Assembly (NCBI RefSeq): GCF_002017865.1
Contig: NZ_MTJN01000002.1
Coordinates: 62,001-126,000 of the forward strand
Direction: 5' to 3'
From: Rhodoferax fermentans
GTDB lineage: Bacteria > Pseudomonadota > Gammaproteobacteria > Burkholderiales > Burkholderiaceae_C
Length of the DNA stretch: 64,000 nt
Below the pieces are notes generated by a model. It did not search any database, was not told where the DNA came from, and worked only from the letters and a program-made list of their open reading frames with translations. Below, piece by piece: positions 61,752 to 64,000 of the stretch. The stretch's first letter is position 1. Every line of letters begins with the position of its first letter. A program made the position numbers and the translations under genes.

Positions 61752-63227
61752 ATGTTGTCCGAATTCCTGCTGAGCGAACTCAGCCGCCTGAACCCGCAAG
61801 ACCGGCTGCCCTTACACCGGCAGTTGTACGAGGCGCTGCGCCGCGCCATTCTGGAGAACAAGCTCAGCCCGGAAGAACGCCTGCCCTCCAGCCGCGATCT
61901 GGTTCAGGACCTGGGCCTGTCGCGCAACACCGTGGTGGCGGCCCTGACCCAGCTCACGGTCGAGGGTTACCTGGTGAGCCGGGTGGGCAGTGGCACCTTT
62001 GTCAGCGCCAAGGTTCCGCAGCGCCAGCGTCGGCCCCTGCGCCAAACCAGCCACCCGGCACAACAGCTGTCACACCGCGGCCAGGCGCTGGGCAAACACT
62101 TTTGCGCCAGCGAGCTGGAGATCCAGCCCTTCACCCCGGGCATTGCCGATTTCAGCGCGTTCCCGGTGGCGCTGTGGCAGCGCCTGCAGAACAAACACTG
62201 GCGCATGACCTACCCCGACATGCTGGACTACAGCAGCAGCGGTGGTTATGCCCCGCTGCGCCGAGCAGTGGCCGACTACCTGCACATGTTTCGCAGCGTG
62301 GCGCTCGATCTGGACCAGGTCATCATCACCAGCGGCACCCAGGAGTCGCTGGAGTTGTGCGCACAACTGCTGGCCGACCAGGGTGACACCGTCTGGCTGG
62401 AAGACCCGGCCTACTGGGGCGCGGGCAAAGCCTTCATGGCCACCGGGCTCAAAATCCACCCGGTGCCGGTCGACGAACAAGGCATTGCGCCCCTGGCGAA
62501 TGACCGCCACGCGCCGCCCAGACTGATGTACGTGACCCCATCACACCAGTACCCGACCGGTGCGGTGATGTCACTGGAGCGGCGCCACCAGATCCTGTCG
62601 CTGGCCAATGAACACCAGGCCTGGGTGCTGGAGGACGACTACGACAGCGAGTTCCGTTTCAGCGGGCCACCCATTGCCTCGCTGGCCGGGCTCGACACCC
62701 AGGGCCGGGTGCTGTACCTGGGCTCGTTTTCCAAGGTGCTGTACCCGGGCCTCAAGCTGGCGTACGTGGTGGTGCCCAAGGGGCTGGCGGCGGCTTTCAA
62801 GGCCGCCCACTACGACCTCAACCGCCCGGGCCAGATGCCGGTGCAGGCGGCTCTGGCCGAGTTCATCGACATGGGCCACTTTGCGGCTTGCCTGCGCAAG
62901 GCGCGCCAGAGTTACGCCCAGCGCCGCCACTGCCTGCTCGAAGCCTTGCAGCCCTGCCTGGGCACACGCGCGCGCATCACCGGCGCCGAACAGGGCTTGC
63001 ACCTGTGTGTGCGCCTGCCCGACCACCTGGATGACCAGGCGCTGGCCAGGCAACTCGGCAAGCTCGGTCTGGTGGTGCGGCCGCTGTCGGCCTACTGCCT
63101 CAAGCGCCGCGACCTGCGGGGTCTGGTGATTGGTTATGGCTACGCACCACTGGCGCAGATCCAACGGTTTGGGCCGGTGCTGGCGCAGGTGGTGCAGCAG
63201 GCTTTGGCCCACCGGGCTCCAGCCTGA
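61752..63227 (+). CDS. MocR-type (GntR plus aminotransferase) regulator
   Basis: 491 residues from ATG 61752; an upstream TTG is less likely. The N-terminal GntR winged helix (about 12-75: LYEALRRAILENKLSPEERL, LGLSRNTVVAALTQL) is followed by an aminotransferase-like domain with VTPSHQYPTGAVMSL, LEDDYDSEFRF and the PLP Lys in YLGSFSKVLYPGLK. MocR regulators sense PLP adducts of amines, for example GabR and PdxR. Divergent from puuA, so its likely target is the polyamine operon. Confidence 0.9.
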   Translation: MLSEFLLSELSRLNPQDRLPLHRQLYEALRRAILENKLSPEERLPSSRDLVQDLGLSRNTVVAALTQLTVEGYLVSRVGSGTFVSAKVPQRQRRPLRQTSHPAQQLSHRGQALGKHFCASELEIQPFTPGIADFSAFPVALWQRLQNKHWRMTYPDMLDYSSSGGYAPLRRAVADYLHMFRSVALDLDQVIITSGTQESLELCAQLLADQGDTVWLEDPAYWGAGKAFMATGLKIHPVPVDEQGIAPLANDRHAPPRLMYVTPSHQYPTGAVMSLERRHQILSLANEHQAWVLEDDYDSEFRFSGPPIASLAGLDTQGRVLYLGSFSKVLYPGLKLAYVVVPKGLAAAFKAAHYDLNRPGQMPVQAALAEFIDMGHFAACLRKARQSYAQRRHCLLEALQPCLGTRARITGAEQGLHLCVRLPDHLDDQALARQLGKLGLVVRPLSAYCLKRRDLRGLVIGYGYAPLAQIQRFGPVLAQVVQQALAHRAPA

Positions 63228-63259
63228 GTGCCTGCGCTGCCCAACACAATACTTTGCTT

Positions 63260-63300
63260 TTGATAGCTACCAGCCCTTATCAAACAAGGGCCAGAGCACA
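63260..63300. repeat. Dispersed AGCCCTT repeat
   Basis: GATAGCTACCAGCCCTT, then AAGGGCCAGAGC; the most complete copy. Between convergent mocR and the FAD oxidoreductase, where it may act as a bidirectional terminator. Confidence 0.7.
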
Positions 63301-63306
63301 AAAACA

Positions 63307-64000
63307 TCAGAAAGCGTTGCGCAAACGGTGGTACAGCGTGCCCAGCACCAGGCTGGGGGTGCGCAACAGCGGGCCACCCGGGAAAGGCAGGTGGCGCAGC
63401 TTGGCAAACACATCAAAGGACTCGGCTTGCCCGGCCACGGTCTGCGCCACCAGTTGCCCGGCCAGCCCGGTCAGGGCCACACCGTGGCCGCTGAAGCCCT
63501 GCAGGTAATACAGGTTGTCACCGAGGCGGCCAAAGTCGGGCGCGCGGTTCATGCTGATGTCCACAAAACCACCCCAGACATACTCAATGGACGCGTTTTT
63601 CAGCTGCGGAAAAATCTGCCCAAGGCGCTGCGTCATCGTCTCTTTCAGGTTGGCAGGCGTGCGCGTGGTGTAGCTGACCCGCCCGCCAAATAACATGCGG
63701 TGGTCAGCGCTGAAGCGGTAGTAGTCCAGGATGAAATTGTTGTCACACACCGCCGCGTCACTCGGAATCAGTTGGCGGCACAGCTCGGCGCCCAGCGGGG
63801 CCGTGCCAATGATGTAGGTGCCCACCGGCATCATGCGTGCGCTCAACTCCGGTGCCACCTGGGGGCCGAATTCGGGCAAAGCGTAGTTGCCTGCCAGCAC
63901 ACCAAAACGGGCGGTAACGCTGCCTTGGGCCGTTTGCGCCGTCAGTGTTTTGCCACGCCGCAAGCGCAGCACCGCGCTGTGTTCACAGATCCGCACCCCC
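63307..64000 (-). CDS. FAD-dependent oxidoreductase, PuuB-like (5' end outside window)
   Basis: At least 229 C-terminal residues of a DAO-fold oxidase. Visible are LLFGGRVSYTTRTPANLKET, a substrate-side segment VWGGFVDISMNRAPDFGRLG and the C-terminal FAD motif LYYLQGFSGHGVALTGLAGQ. The dinucleotide-binding N-terminus lies past the right edge. Most similar in pattern to gamma-glutamylputrescine oxidase (PuuB), which would complete the glutamylated polyamine pathway. Convergent with mocR. Confidence 0.82.
   Translation of the reverse strand, partial: GVRICEHSAVLRLRRGKTLTAQTAQGSVTARFGVLAGNYALPEFGPQVAPELSARMMPVGTYIIGTAPLGAELCRQLIPSDAAVCDNNFILDYYRFSADHRMLFGGRVSYTTRTPANLKETMTQRLGQIFPQLKNASIEYVWGGFVDISMNRAPDFGRLGDNLYYLQGFSGHGVALTGLAGQLVAQTVAGQAESFDVFAKLRHLPFPGGPLLRTPSLVLGTLYHRLRNAF

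Noticed and set aside
1..64000. CRISPR array or phage structural genes
   Set aside because: No regularly spaced direct repeats and no capsid, portal or tail-like proteins were seen.

Overview
The window is GC-rich proteobacterial DNA. The ribosomal, tRNA-synthetase and metabolic genes look like those of a Burkholderiales member, most likely Comamonadaceae (Rhodoferax/Polaromonas-like). Reasons are the order thrS-infC-rpmI-rplT-pheS-pheT-ihfA-merR-tRNA-Pro, the puu/pot gene set, and two families of short intergenic repeats that I recall from this family. No database search was run; names come from reading motifs in the sequence.

Layout. (1) 1-7.4 kb is accessory DNA. It holds the start of a gene running off the left edge and overlapping a WYL-domain regulator (possibly a defence operon), a von Willebrand A protein, several unknowns, an XRE regulator, a SRAP-domain protein and a catalytic-domain-only tyrosine recombinase. 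(2) 7.4-33.5 kb is a dense copper-resistance island. It contains a CusRS-type two-component system, a CopG-like protein, CusF, a cupredoxin, a multicopper oxidase and a TolC protein; three CopK genes; CueR/CopZ/CopA; a second Cu P-type ATPase with two TPM proteins, LemA, an isoprenylcysteine-methyltransferase-like membrane protein and DUF2933; then a CusF-CusC-CusB-CusA efflux system. An IS5-type remnant, a deleted ATPase copy and a broken DsbA-like gene show repeated rearrangement. (3) 34.1-41.2 kb is a mobile-element module with a YqaJ exonuclease, a DUF932 protein, a possible recombination-directionality-factor-like protein, small zinc-ribbon/glycine-zipper proteins and a gene interrupted by an in-frame TAG. 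It ends beside a tRNA-Pro(GGG) gene, a plausible integration site. (4) 41.4-51.2 kb is core genome: the translation cluster, thrS with what looks like a threonine leader-peptide attenuator, and isocitrate lyase. (5) 51.4-64 kb is a polyamine/amine catabolic locus: two glutamine-synthetase-family ligases, an aldehyde dehydrogenase, a class III aminotransferase, a complete Pot-type ABC transporter, a divergent MocR regulator and a partial FAD oxidoreductase.

How the parts work together. Copper promoters fall into two regulatory sets. Six promoters carry a 15-bp box close to GTAATTTTCGGGTCA followed, always 23 bp later, by a -10-like hexamer; I infer these answer to the CusR/CopR regulator in the island. 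Two back-to-back MerR-type promoters with 19-bp spacers (15.86-15.94 kb) fit CueR control of copZ-cueR and of copA. The products cover cytosolic Cu(I) export (two P-type ATPases), periplasmic oxidation and buffering (oxidase, cupredoxin, CusF, CopK) and removal across the outer membrane (TolC proteins, CusABC).

The observations I rate highest are the six-site copper regulon with fixed geometry, the thrS leader peptide plus terminator, an orphan FliE-like gene behind a CopR-type copK promoter, and the triplicated copK modules with a conserved 5'-UTR hairpin.
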